Source of the DNA: Achromobacter arsenitoxydans SY8
GTDB lineage: Bacteria > Pseudomonadota > Gammaproteobacteria > Burkholderiales > Burkholderiaceae_B
DNA: 64,000 nt
Assembly (NCBI RefSeq): GCF_000236785.1
Contig: NZ_AGUF01000071.1
Location: 18,967-82,966, forward strand
Direction: 5' to 3'
The notes beneath the pieces are model-generated. The model did not search any database. It was not told where the DNA came from and saw only the letters and a program-made list of their open reading frames with translations. Positions 53,270-62,639 of the stretch are shown here, piece after piece; position 1 is the first letter of the stretch; each line of letters opens with the position of its first letter. The translations under genes and the position numbers were made by a program.

Positions 53270-53685
53270 ATACGATCATTCTTGCCACCGACGGGTCGGA
53301 ACACAGCGACAAGGCGGCCCGTTACCTGGTGGAAAGTCCCTTGCTGAACCGCGATTTCGTGGTGCATGTGGTGCACTGCGAACCCGACGTGGGCGGCGAC
53401 GTGAAGTCCTTCATCGGGAAGGCGGACATCGACGCCTGGCACCACGAAGAAAGCGGCAAGGCGATGAAGTCGGTGGTGGATATCCTCAGCGCGGGCAGCG
53501 TCGGACACGAATGCCACGAACTGGTGGGCTTCACGCCCGAGAAAATTGTTGAATACGCCAAGCAGTCCGGCGCCGCGGCGATCGTAATGGGATCGCATCA
53601 TCACAGCGCGTTGCTGAACCTCATCCGGGGATCGGTCAGCGGACGGATCATGGCGCATTCTCCGTGCCCGGTGCTGCTGGTCTAG
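53266..53685 (+). CDS. Universal stress protein (UspA family)
   Basis: 139 residues. MNTIILATDGSEHSDKAARY is the UspA N-terminus and GAAAIVMGSHHHSALLNLIR plus GSVSGRIMAHSPCPVLLV carries the ATP-binding G-x2-G-x9-G-(S/T) motif. The start overlaps the terC stop by four bases (ATGA), with GGAGG seven bases away. Cytoplasmic; probably acts in the same stress response as TerC. Confidence 0.95.
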   Translation: MNTIILATDGSEHSDKAARYLVESPLLNRDFVVHVVHCEPDVGGDVKSFIGKADIDAWHHEESGKAMKSVVDILSAGSVGHECHELVGFTPEKIVEYAKQSGAAAIVMGSHHHSALLNLIRGSVSGRIMAHSPCPVLLV

Positions 53686-53764
53686 GGACGTCGGCCTGGG
53701 GGATGCGCGCGGCGCGGGCGCGGGGATGGTATCTTCTGCGCATCTTTCCGCCCCACGCATCCCC

Positions 53765-54541
53765 ATGTCCGACGCCGCCGTTCCCGCAGATTTGCCGTTT
53801 TCCGATGAGCCCGCAGGGGTGCGCAGGCCGTTCATCCAGAATGCGGGCAACCGGCGCACCCTGCATTTCACGCAGCAGGAAATCCAGAGCAGCATGTCGC
53901 TGCTCAATCCGGACGCGCTGGAAATCGAATACACGCGGATGATGATGGGCTTTGTGCTGTTCAAGCCGGAGCCGGCGCACATCCTGATGGTGGGGCTGGG
54001 CGGCGGGTCGCTGCCCAAGTTTTGTCACCGCTACCTGGCGGGGGCGGACATTTCCGTGGTCGAGATCGACCCGGCGGTCATCGGGCTGCGCGACGCCTTC
54101 ATGATCCCGCCCGACGGCCCGCGTTTTCGCGTGATCCAGGCGGACGCGGCCGCGCACATGCGCGGCCTGTCCGATGACGCGGACGTGATCTTCCTGGACG
54201 GTTTCGAGGTGGGCGGGATTCCGGACGCGCTGTGTTCGGCGGACTTCTACGCCGATTGCCACCGCGCCCTGCGCGACGACGGCATCCTGGTGATCAACTT
54301 CCACGTCAACCATCCCATGCACCATGAATACCTGGACCGGGTGCGCGAGTCATTCGGCTCGTCGATGTTCGAGGTGGTCGACGACGACATGACCAACAGC
54401 ATCGTGTTCGCGTGCAAGGGCAACCTGCTGGACGACCCGGCCGCGGCGCAGCTGACGCGGCCCGCGTCCATTTCCAAGGATGCCTGGCGTCAGCTGATGC
54501 CGACGCTGAAGGTGATTGGGGCGACGCTGGAACTGCGATAG
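53765..54541 (+). CDS. Spermidine-synthase-like methyltransferase-fold protein
   Basis: 258 residues. The nucleotide-binding fold is ILMVGLGGGSLPKFCHRYL, DISVVEIDPAVIGLRDAFMI, RFRVIQADAAAHM and ADVIFLDGFEVGGIP, resembling spermidine/spermine synthases. It lacks the usual synthase N-terminal domain length, so true polyamine synthesis is uncertain. The start at 53765 avoids an extension of 13 residues. It converges with the unknown gene at 54547, leaving 5 bases. Confidence 0.85.
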   Translation: MSDAAVPADLPFSDEPAGVRRPFIQNAGNRRTLHFTQQEIQSSMSLLNPDALEIEYTRMMMGFVLFKPEPAHILMVGLGGGSLPKFCHRYLAGADISVVEIDPAVIGLRDAFMIPPDGPRFRVIQADAAAHMRGLSDDADVIFLDGFEVGGIPDALCSADFYADCHRALRDDGILVINFHVNHPMHHEYLDRVRESFGSSMFEVVDDDMTNSIVFACKGNLLDDPAAAQLTRPASISKDAWRQLMPTLKVIGATLELR

Positions 54542-54546
54542 GAAGG

Positions 54547-55893
54547 CTATCCCGGTTCGCTCAGCGCGATCGACAGCAGTTCGCGGGTGGCGCGAGACAA
54601 GGCGCCGGGCGACTGGGCCGGCGCGGGGCCGCCGCCTTTCACCGCCAACGCATCCACCAGGGACGACACCGTCTGCGCGACGGCGGCATCGTCGAGCGCG
54701 ACCTGCGCCAGTTCAGGCTTGCCGGGTTGCGCGGGCGGCGTCGCAAGTTGCTTCCTGGCGGTGCGGAGCAGCTCCGCCACCGGGTCGGTCTTGGCGCGCG
54801 CGTTGACCCTGTCCGTCATCGCCGTGGCCAGGCTTTTGCCGCCGCCGCGGGTCTTGAGTCCGCTCTGTTCGCTGGCGGCTTCCCAGGCGCCGCGCTGCGC
54901 GGCGTAGGCCGTGAGGAGCGCAAAGCGGTCCGAGTCGACGAGCAGGGGCGATTCCGCGACCGCGATCAGCAGCGACTGGTAGGCCGCCTGGGCCGCCGCA
55001 GCGTTGTTGCCGATCAGGGCGGCGGACACGTCCTTCCAGAGGCGGTGGAACGGCAGCGCCGTCGCGGCCGCGAACATGTCCGCGCCCAGCGTCGCGCGAT
55101 GCTCGAACGCGACCACCAGGTAGTCCACGTCATTTACGGGTTCGAGTTTGCCCGCCGCGTTCTGGCGGTGCAGCACGCCGTCCACGAGTTGCAGGCCCGA
55201 GAGCTTGTCCTGGGAATCCGCCCCGGCCAGCACGCGGTAGCCGCTGCGGCGCAGCGCGTCGCCGTCGAACACGCCGAAGCGCACGCTGACCCCGTCCGTA
55301 CCGAATAGCTTGGCCAGCGGCTTGAGCAGGCTTTCGCCCGTCTTGACGATGGCGCCGCCCACCGGGCCGCCCAGCATCGTGACGGCCGTCGACACGAAGT
55401 CGAGGATGCCGCGGGACAGGCTGCTGTCGGCAAAGCGGCACAGGGCCGCGTACATTTCCAGCCCCTCGCTGGCGTAGGGCACGTTGCGGGCTACATAGAC
55501 GTCGCGAAACGCCACGCGGCTGGCGCCCGTTTCGTGCGCGGCCGCGCCCAGCGCCTGCTGGATCATGTCGTAGCCGACGATATACGGCAGCTCGCGCCGG
55601 GCGCCCTCCGCGCCATAGCGCAGAAAGAAAGTGCAGAGCGGCAGGAATTCGCTGAGATAGTTGCCCGCCTGGCTGAGGCGCATCTCCACCACCCGGACGC
55701 TGAAGTAGCACTGGCCGGGGACGAACGGCGTACCGTCCAGGCCGGCTGCCAGCGCGGGGGCGCCGCCGGGCGGCGGTTCGATCTCGGCGTAGAAATTGCG
55801 GCCGGCGGGCACGGACGGCAGCAGGGCCGCCGCGCCGTCGCCGGTCGTCGCCTTGCCGCCGATGCCGCGCAGCATGCCGATGAGAGAGTCCAT
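54547..55893 (-). CDS. Hypothetical protein, last gene of the CHAT operon
   Basis: 448 residues; no family recognised. A central hydrophobic segment (LDFVSTAVTMLGGPVGGAIV) could be a helical hairpin; the rest is mixed, with SQAGNYLSEFLPLCTFFLRY and an Ala/Pro/Gln-rich C-terminal part. No signal peptide. It follows the CHAT gene by 45 bases in the same direction, so it is likely the last gene of the operon and could be a substrate, effector or scaffold of the protease. Confidence 0.6.
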   Translation of the reverse strand: MDSLIGMLRGIGGKATTGDGAAALLPSVPAGRNFYAEIEPPPGGAPALAAGLDGTPFVPGQCYFSVRVVEMRLSQAGNYLSEFLPLCTFFLRYGAEGARRELPYIVGYDMIQQALGAAAHETGASRVAFRDVYVARNVPYASEGLEMYAALCRFADSSLSRGILDFVSTAVTMLGGPVGGAIVKTGESLLKPLAKLFGTDGVSVRFGVFDGDALRRSGYRVLAGADSQDKLSGLQLVDGVLHRQNAAGKLEPVNDVDYLVVAFEHRATLGADMFAAATALPFHRLWKDVSAALIGNNAAAAQAAYQSLLIAVAESPLLVDSDRFALLTAYAAQRGAWEAASEQSGLKTRGGGKSLATAMTDRVNARAKTDPVAELLRTARKQLATPPAQPGKPELAQVALDDAAVAQTVSSLVDALAVKGGGPAPAQSPGALSRATRELLSIALSEPG

Positions 55894-55938
55894 GGGAAGC
55901 TCCTTGAATCTGTTGCGCCCCGGCCGGCGGCGTTGCGC

Positions 55939-57597
55939 TCAGTCGCGCACGATCGCCATGGCCGACGCCCAGGTGGGCAGGTCTCCGGCATCGCCCTGCG
56001 CGGCCTTGCAGGCGTAGCGGTAGGCTTCGGCCAGCCCCTTGGGCTGGGCGGCGTCCAGGTACACGTCATAGAAGCGCTGGATGTAGCGCGCGCACGATTC
56101 CTCTTCGACCTGCCAGCGGAAGGCCAGCACGCCGGCCGCGCCTGCGCGCATGACTTCCAGCGCAGTGCGCACCGACGCGCCGCTGCATGACGACAGCACC
56201 AGCAGCTTGCACTTGCCGGCCTCCATCCACTGGCCGATCAGCCGGATCGACAGCTGCCAGGCTTCGCCGTCCGCGCCGGGCAGCACCAGCATCGTGCTTT
56301 CGCCGCTGGACTCCGAGTGCCCGGCGAAGTGGAAGATGTCGTAGTTGCCGGTCTTCAGGCGCTCTTCGATGCGGCGCTGCAGCTCGGCGCCCACCAGCCC
56401 GGTTTCGCCATCTTCGCGGACGTTGTCGATGAGCAGGCTGCCGGGCGCAAGCCCGGCCAGGTGTTGCAGGTGCTTGCGTTCTTGCGCGACGGACAGCAGC
56501 GGGCCGAACTCTTTGGCGGGCAGCGGCGGGCCGCCGTCTTCGCGCCGGAACGACACGGTGCCGAACACCGAGCTGGCGTCCATGAACAGCAGCCGCACCG
56601 GCTGTCCGGGCGCGCGGGTGTCCTGCTCCCAGCGGGGCGCGGGCGCGGCGCCGTCCACGTGCAGGCGCCTGGCCATGGGAAGTTCCAGGCACAGGTAGCG
56701 GCCGCTGTCCGCGCCGAACTCCCGGCCCATTTCGAAGGGCAGGTTGAACAGGCGCGACACTTCCTGGCTTGCCAGGTTGAATTCGAAGCGCAGGTCCAGC
56801 CCCGCGAAGGCGCCGACGCCGGGCGACACTTCCTCGTCGCGCGCGCGCTGGATCAGCTTGGCGATGGGCGCGCCCAGGCTGTGGGTGACCATGGCGCTGA
56901 AGACGTCTTCCCCCACCCCGCTCAAGTCCTTCAGCCATTGCGGCGCCTTGGTTTCGCCGGTGTAGGGGCTGAAGGTCTCGATGCGCCCCACCAGGGCCGA
57001 TATCCGGTCGCGCTCTTTGTAGGGCATGTCCTGCGAAGAGTATTCGTGGCGGCCCATCTGCATGCGGTATGTGATCGAGTGTTCGCCTACCCTGATGATC
57101 AGCCGCCGGCGGCGCTTGGGCGCCAGGGGCGTCAGGCAGGTCAGGACGGTGGCGACCTCGGCGCCGCCATTGACGGCCCCTTTTGCGTCGCTCGTCCACA
57201 CAAAGACCTCGGGCCGCTCCAGCACGTAGCGCTGCACGAGCTCTGGCGGATCCACGGCCAGGACCAGCAGGGGAACGTTGGAGCGGCTGTGTATCCATTC
57301 AAGCAGTTCGACCGCGGCGGCGCCGGGCTTGCCCCGCTTGTTCGCCGCCCCCAGCCTGGCGTCGATGATGGCGAGCACGGGTTCGATGCGGGGCGTGGCC
57401 TGCTCCCAGATCTCGATCTGGTTCCGGGCGCTTTCCAGCGAGGTGCGGCGGCGCAGCTCGGCGCCGACGAAGGGCGCGATCGCGGGATACTGCTGCAGGT
57501 GCCTGTGGAGCTGGGCGAGGTTGTTGGCCCAATCGTCCTCGTGCTCGTCGTTCATACTGGCCAGCAGGATCATGTTGGGGGCGGCGGTCTGTTCCAT
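55939..57597 (-). CDS. CHAT-domain (caspase-like) protease with receiver-like N-terminus
   Basis: 552 residues from ATG 57597. The C-terminal CHAT domain has YDIFHFAGHSESSGESTML with catalytic His427 and LLVLSSCSGASV with catalytic Cys471, both intact. The N-terminal 140 residues (MILLASMNDEHE ... AIIDARLG ... VPLLVLAV) have the beta/alpha rhythm of a response-regulator receiver but lack an obvious phosphorylation set. A middle region holds EEVSPGVGAFAGLDLRFEFN. A longer frame to 57672 would overlap the kinase gene and is rejected. It lies 32 bases after the sensor-like gene. Confidence 0.88.
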   Translation of the reverse strand: MEQTAAPNMILLASMNDEHEDDWANNLAQLHRHLQQYPAIAPFVGAELRRRTSLESARNQIEIWEQATPRIEPVLAIIDARLGAANKRGKPGAAAVELLEWIHSRSNVPLLVLAVDPPELVQRYVLERPEVFVWTSDAKGAVNGGAEVATVLTCLTPLAPKRRRRLIIRVGEHSITYRMQMGRHEYSSQDMPYKERDRISALVGRIETFSPYTGETKAPQWLKDLSGVGEDVFSAMVTHSLGAPIAKLIQRARDEEVSPGVGAFAGLDLRFEFNLASQEVSRLFNLPFEMGREFGADSGRYLCLELPMARRLHVDGAAPAPRWEQDTRAPGQPVRLLFMDASSVFGTVSFRREDGGPPLPAKEFGPLLSVAQERKHLQHLAGLAPGSLLIDNVREDGETGLVGAELQRRIEERLKTGNYDIFHFAGHSESSGESTMLVLPGADGEAWQLSIRLIGQWMEAGKCKLLVLSSCSGASVRTALEVMRAGAAGVLAFRWQVEEESCARYIQRFYDVYLDAAQPKGLAEAYRYACKAAQGDAGDLPTWASAMAIVRD

Positions 57598-57629
57598 GAT
57601 GATTCCCCTGATTCGGGCGCGCCGGGGCC

Positions 57630-60551
57630 CTAGCCGGCACGCAGCGGCAGGACCAGCGTGAACGACCGCCACGGCGGCGCTACCGATTCGTACGACTGCG
57701 GCAGCGGCGCGTCCGGCAGCGGCGGATCGGTGACGAGGGCGCCGCCATGGTCGACCATCGCTTCCTGGATCTGCGTGATGGCGATGCTGGCTCCGTCATG
57801 CGCGGCGCGCTCGGCGTTCAGCAGGGCGTCGTCCGGCACGGCGTGCGGGGGCTCGTCCGTGTCCCAGACCTGCTCTTCGCTCAGGCCGAAGCGCACCGTG
57901 CAGCCGTCGGGGCCGGCGTCGATGTCGACGGTGACGCTGGCGTCGTCCGCGTTGCGGCAACGCAATAGATAATCCAGCATAGATCGAAACGCGGCGCACA
58001 GCGACTGGGCGTCGCCGGACACCACGGGTCCGTCGCGCGACGCCGTATGGTTGCGCAGCACGATCCGCCGCTGGTCGCGCGCGGGCAAGGCGGCGATTAC
58101 CTCGCCCAGCCGCGCGCCCAGTTCGACATCGCTGTGCAGGGCCCGCGCGCGCCGCCGCGATTCGCTGGCGCCGGCCAGGCGCTCGAACGTGATGTCGGCC
58201 TTGCCGATTTCGGCCACGATGCGCTGGCTGAGGTCCTGCGCCTGGGCGGCGACGACCTCCGGCGGCGTGCCCTGGCGGGCGTCGTCGTGCAGCAGCGCCG
58301 CCTGCGATGTCAGGCTGCACGCCATCGACAGCGAGGTGCGCGTCTGCCGCGCCACTTCGGCCACGGTTTCGCGCAGGTAGCGCAGGTCGCGCGCCCAGTC
58401 CAGGTCCGCGATATCCGTGAAGAACCAGATGGACATATCCAGGCTGGCATCCAGGTCGGTGCGGGTGGCCAGCAGCGAGCGGGGCTTGCCGCCGCTGTCC
58501 AGCAGTTCGATGCGTTCGCGCTTGACCGTAAAGCCGGACGTCAGCACGCCCAGCGTGGCCTCGTCGCCCGCGATCACGTAGTCCGTGATCGTCGGGGAGC
58601 CGGCGCCGTCGCGGGCGTCGGCATGCACCCGGCGCGGCTCGGTTCCCAGCATGTCGGCAGCCACGCGGTTCATTTCGATGACGGCCCCTTCGCGGCCGAC
58701 GAAGACCACCGCCTGCTCGGTCTCGGCCATCAGGCTTTGCTTGGTCTGGCTGAGCAGGTGCTGGGCCAGGCCCGTTTCCAGCGATGCGATGATCTGGAGC
58801 AGGTCGTCAATATCGGGTCCCTTGAAGGCATGGGACACGGAGGACTCCACGTCGAGCAGCCAGCGCACCCGGCCGTTCAGGCGCACCGGAACCGTCATGG
58901 CCGAGCGCAGCGGCCGCTTCGGGCCCGCGTAGCCGTGCTGCGTATAGGCGGGATTGCCGATGTCGTCGACCGCCAGCAGGCGGCCCAGCGACAGCGTCGC
59001 GCCCAGCATGCCCAGGTCGGCGGGCTGCCGGTAGTCGGCCGGCAGGGCGTAGGCCGGCGCCAGGCTGTGCTGCGTCACCACCTCGAAGCGGTCGTCCTGC
59101 CGGTTCACCCGGAACAGGGCCACGTGGTCCCAGGAAAAATGCTGTGCAAGCTGGACGATGATCTCGTCGGCAGCCTGGCGCAGCGATTCGGCCGTCATCA
59201 CCTTCTGCCGCAGCGAGTCCGCGAACTCGGTGCGCTCGTCGTCGCGCTCTTTCTCGAAGCGCATCAGCACCGGTTCCAGGTCCAGCAACCGCAGAGTCTC
59301 CAGGTCCCGCTTGCCGTACGCCCCTGGCTCGCGCGAGCACAGGCTCAGGGCCGAGCTGTAGCCGCCGGCGCGCATCACGGGCAGCGTCACCGAGGCCTGG
59401 ATCCCCAGGTCCTGGTAGCAGCGCACCACCTCGTTGCCGGGCTCGGGCATGTTCTTTTTGACGAAGGCGCCGATTTCGTCCACCCAGGTCTGGCCGGAAT
59501 CCAGGAATGACCGGATCGAGGGCGGCAGGTCCATCCAGCGCGCCGGCCATAGCTCCACGCCTTCAGGCCGCACCGCGATGGCGCGGAACAGCGATACGTC
59601 GTTGCCGTAGATGCCGAAGACGGCGTGCTCGAAGGGGATCAGGCGGCGGATCTGCTCCAGGATGCGGTCCAGCTTCAGCCGCCAGCCGGGGATGGCCGGA
59701 TCCAGCGCGATGCGGCGGATCTCGTCGCGCGCGGATTCCAGGGTGCGGGACTGGATGACCGCGATCACGCCCAGCAGCTCGCCGTTGGGCGCCGGGTCGG
59801 GCGTCATCACCAGTTCGAACTGGCGGTCGTTTTCGTCCGGGACGGGAATGGCGATGGCCGCCGCCACCATCGCGTCGCCTTCCGTGTCGTGCGCGCATTG
59901 CGAGATGGCGCGCAGCAGCCGCGGGCCGTCGCCTGGCCGGAAGTGCGCCGCCAGGCGCGTGCCGCACAGGGCCAGTTGCGGCAGTCCCAGGACGCGTGCC
60001 GCTTCCGGGTTGGCGAACCGGATGACGCCATTCAGGTCGAGCCGGAACACGGCATAGGGCGTGCGGTCGAAGCGGTTCGACTCGGCCTGGCGGAACGGTG
60101 TGCCGTCGTTCACCAGGACGATGAGCTCGCCGCTGTCCAGCGTGCAGAAGGGGATCAGCTGCGCCGGCGCCCGGGCGCCGTCGGCAGCCTGGTACACGAC
60201 GTCCACCGGGCCGTCGCCCATGCGCAGGGGCTTGGTCAGGCCGAACACCTGGCTGGCGTGGCGGCCGGCGATGTCGTCGTGGTCCACGGGCAGGACGCTG
60301 CTGGCGGCCACGATCTCGCCGTCGCCGTCCAGCAAAATGCAGGGGACGCCGACCCGCGACAGGACCCGCGATACCTCGCCGGGGTCGCCGAAAATGGAGA
60401 ATTCCCGTGGCGGAGCCACCGGCGCCTTGGGCAACGACGGGGCCGCCGGCACGGCGACGCGCGCACCCTCCTCCTGGGCCGGAATCGCGGCCGCGGGCTT
60501 GGGCGCCGGTTCCGGCGGCTCAAGATACGGTTCTGGCTGTCTTTCTGTCAT
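57630..60551 (-). CDS. PAS/GAF sensor with a degenerate histidine-kinase core
   Basis: 973 residues, cytoplasmic: a Pro/Ala-rich N-terminus (1-48), PAS (about 55-160), PAS (165-275, starting FDRTPYAVFRLDLNGVIRFA), GAF (290-440), GAF (455-615), PAS (625-735), then a helical DHp-like region and an ATPase-like end (LPLRAG). The DHp region (ETVAEVARQTRTSLSMACSL) has no His where H-E/N would be, and the N-box (FRSMLDYLLRC) lacks Asn, so this is probably a pseudokinase scaffold. It lies between the papain-lipase and CHAT genes. Confidence 0.82.
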   Translation of the reverse strand: MTERQPEPYLEPPEPAPKPAAAIPAQEEGARVAVPAAPSLPKAPVAPPREFSIFGDPGEVSRVLSRVGVPCILLDGDGEIVAASSVLPVDHDDIAGRHASQVFGLTKPLRMGDGPVDVVYQAADGARAPAQLIPFCTLDSGELIVLVNDGTPFRQAESNRFDRTPYAVFRLDLNGVIRFANPEAARVLGLPQLALCGTRLAAHFRPGDGPRLLRAISQCAHDTEGDAMVAAAIAIPVPDENDRQFELVMTPDPAPNGELLGVIAVIQSRTLESARDEIRRIALDPAIPGWRLKLDRILEQIRRLIPFEHAVFGIYGNDVSLFRAIAVRPEGVELWPARWMDLPPSIRSFLDSGQTWVDEIGAFVKKNMPEPGNEVVRCYQDLGIQASVTLPVMRAGGYSSALSLCSREPGAYGKRDLETLRLLDLEPVLMRFEKERDDERTEFADSLRQKVMTAESLRQAADEIIVQLAQHFSWDHVALFRVNRQDDRFEVVTQHSLAPAYALPADYRQPADLGMLGATLSLGRLLAVDDIGNPAYTQHGYAGPKRPLRSAMTVPVRLNGRVRWLLDVESSVSHAFKGPDIDDLLQIIASLETGLAQHLLSQTKQSLMAETEQAVVFVGREGAVIEMNRVAADMLGTEPRRVHADARDGAGSPTITDYVIAGDEATLGVLTSGFTVKRERIELLDSGGKPRSLLATRTDLDASLDMSIWFFTDIADLDWARDLRYLRETVAEVARQTRTSLSMACSLTSQAALLHDDARQGTPPEVVAAQAQDLSQRIVAEIGKADITFERLAGASESRRRARALHSDVELGARLGEVIAALPARDQRRIVLRNHTASRDGPVVSGDAQSLCAAFRSMLDYLLRCRNADDASVTVDIDAGPDGCTVRFGLSEEQVWDTDEPPHAVPDDALLNAERAAHDGASIAITQIQEAMVDHGGALVTDPPLPDAPLPQSYESVAPPWRSFTLVLPLRAG

Positions 60552-60573
60552 GGTCGGGCGCCTCTGCCAAGCG

Positions 60574-62613
60574 TCAGCGCTTGATGAACGCGATGACCTG
60601 CTGCTGCGTACCCTTGTCGTTGTCGAATCCGCCGTGCGTACTGGACGCCACGGGCGGGATCCGGGGGGCGGACGACTGGCCGCCTGCGGGCGAGACGTGG
60701 ACGGCGTCGCAGGGGATGCCGGCGTCGCGGAAATACCGCTCCATGCCCAGCAGCGGCGTGGTGGTGCCGCCTTCGAACGATTCGCTCACCAGGTACAGCA
60801 GCGAACGCCGGTATGGCCCGCAGGTGGGATCGTCCTCTTCCGCGCGATCCGACAGATGGAACTGCTGGTACCGCTTCACCCGGCTCTTCAACTGCGGCAC
60901 CACCAGTTCCTTGAAGGTCTTCAGGGTGACGGCCGGCGCCATCAGGCTCAGCGATTCGAGCTCTCCGCCATCGGCCGCCAGGCGCCGCACGAAATGGCTG
61001 GCGACGATGGCGCCCGCGGAATGGCCGACGATGTGCAGGCGCACGCGGCCGCGGGCGACGTGCGATTTGAAATGCTGGTAGAGCATGATCATGGCGGCCT
61101 CTTCCTCGCCATTCCTGGCCGGCTCGCTCATGGACTCGGCGTTCTGCTTCATCTCTCCCCAGATCACGGTGCCTGGGCGGGCCAGCCAGCGCTCCAGCCG
61201 CTGGTTCCACCACCGCTCCAGCCGTTCGCCGATGCCGCCGGTGCTGCGGGGAACGTCGTTCGCGGCGTCCTGGATGATGTTCTTCACCGTGGTGATGAAG
61301 TCGGTCTCCCACATCAGGAAGACGGGAAATATCTGGCTGTCGTAGAGCAGCGGTATCCATTCGGCGGCCGCCTCGGCGGCGGCCTCTTCGCCCACCAGGC
61401 CGCCATGCGCGTAGACGCAGACGTCCATCGGCTTGTCCTTCAGGCCCCAGCGTTCGCGCGCCGCGGCCATGTGCACGTCCACGATGGCGCGCAGGTCGTC
61501 TGGCGTGGTGCGGAAGGCGCCGCTGTTGCTGAGCTTGCCGTTGTTGCCTACGTTGACGATGAAGGGCGTCAGCTCGCGGTCGCGCAGCACCTTGCCCGCG
61601 GCCAGCGTCACTTTCTTGCCCTCGGTGCGCAGGCTGATGCTGTTGGAAATCCGTTCGTGCTCGTTGGTGACGACGCCCAGCTGCACGACCCAGCAGTCCA
61701 TGGCGTTGCGCAGCCAGTCGTCGTAGGTCAGCACGGCCATGCCGTGCGTGCCCCATTCCTCGCCCCATGAGTTCTGGATCAGGAAGCCGTCCTGGGTGTA
61801 GCCCACGATGACGAAGGCGTGCCCCATGATGGCCGTGTCATGCTCGCTGGAAGGGATGACCCAGAACGGCTGGGTGATGGGCGTGGGCGCGGCCTCGCTG
61901 GGCGTCACGCCGTGGCCCGCGTCCCAGCCGTCATGGCAGCCAGCGCTGGCGTAGAGGATGCCGACCTCGTTCAGCGCCGCGTGCATCTCGACGATGCGGC
62001 GCGTGTCGATTCGGTAGTAGGCGCCCAGCGGGCGCTTGACGGCGTCCAGCCACCAGTCGTCTTCCGTCCGCTTGGCCGCGGGGGGCATATCCAGGGTGGG
62101 GAACAGGGCCTGGACGCAGGCGCCGTGGCGGAACCAGCCCTTGAGCGCGCCGCGCAGGCTGGAGCCGCTGTCGTCCACCGACCCGGGAAACTCGTCGTAG
62201 CGCCGGGCCATGGAATACAGCATGTAGGGGGAGATCGCGGGCCGCGCATCGCGTTCCGACTTGCGCAGCAGGAACTCGACCACGCTGGACAGCGCAAATC
62301 CCGTGCAGGCTGATGTTTCGCCCTGGTGCTTCACCGTCAGCCCCATCACCGGGATCATTTCCGCCTTGGGCGTGACGGAGATGTTGGGGCGGAACAGAAT
62401 GTCGCGCGCGTCGAAGGCGTCGGGCTTGGCGGAGCGCTCGAACGCATGCGTGATCGGGCCTTCATCCTGCGTCCGGCGTTTGCGCGCCTTGGGGCGCGGG
62501 TCCTCCGGCGCGGCGGCCGCGGCGGTGGAGGCGGCTGTCTTAGCGGATCGCTTCGCCTTTTTCGAGGGGGCGGATTTTGCGGCCGTGCGCACTGCGGCTT
62601 TTCGGGTTGCCAT
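60574..62613 (-). CDS. Papain-like (C1) peptidase fused to an alpha/beta-hydrolase (lipase) domain
   Basis: 679 residues from ATG 62613. A Lys/Ala-rich N-terminus (first 50 residues, histone H1-like) is followed by a papain-like domain with Cys103 (ETSACTGFAL), His265 (GHAFVIVGYT) and Asn281 (IQNSWGEEWG). A C-terminal alpha/beta hydrolase domain has YAHGGLVG and Ser532 in IVGHSAGAIVASHF. No signal peptide, so cytoplasmic or a secreted effector by another route. It lies 22 bases before the sensor-like gene and 26 after the amidase-like gene. Confidence 0.85.
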   Translation of the reverse strand: MATRKAAVRTAAKSAPSKKAKRSAKTAASTAAAAAPEDPRPKARKRRTQDEGPITHAFERSAKPDAFDARDILFRPNISVTPKAEMIPVMGLTVKHQGETSACTGFALSSVVEFLLRKSERDARPAISPYMLYSMARRYDEFPGSVDDSGSSLRGALKGWFRHGACVQALFPTLDMPPAAKRTEDDWWLDAVKRPLGAYYRIDTRRIVEMHAALNEVGILYASAGCHDGWDAGHGVTPSEAAPTPITQPFWVIPSSEHDTAIMGHAFVIVGYTQDGFLIQNSWGEEWGTHGMAVLTYDDWLRNAMDCWVVQLGVVTNEHERISNSISLRTEGKKVTLAAGKVLRDRELTPFIVNVGNNGKLSNSGAFRTTPDDLRAIVDVHMAAARERWGLKDKPMDVCVYAHGGLVGEEAAAEAAAEWIPLLYDSQIFPVFLMWETDFITTVKNIIQDAANDVPRSTGGIGERLERWWNQRLERWLARPGTVIWGEMKQNAESMSEPARNGEEEAAMIMLYQHFKSHVARGRVRLHIVGHSAGAIVASHFVRRLAADGGELESLSLMAPAVTLKTFKELVVPQLKSRVKRYQQFHLSDRAEEDDPTCGPYRRSLLYLVSESFEGGTTTPLLGMERYFRDAGIPCDAVHVSPAGGQSSAPRIPPVASSTHGGFDNDKGTQQQVIAFIKR

Positions 62614-62639
62614 GTCGCTCTCCCATTGTTGGCGACCTG

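Noticed and set aside
52195-53685. 496-codon frame covering terC and the universal stress gene
   Set aside because: Only its last 139 codons (from 53266) form a real protein; the earlier part is the wrong frame of terC.
58047-59510. 487-codon open frame antisense to the sensor-like gene
   Set aside because: Shadow of a long GC-rich gene with clear PAS/GAF domains on the minus strand.
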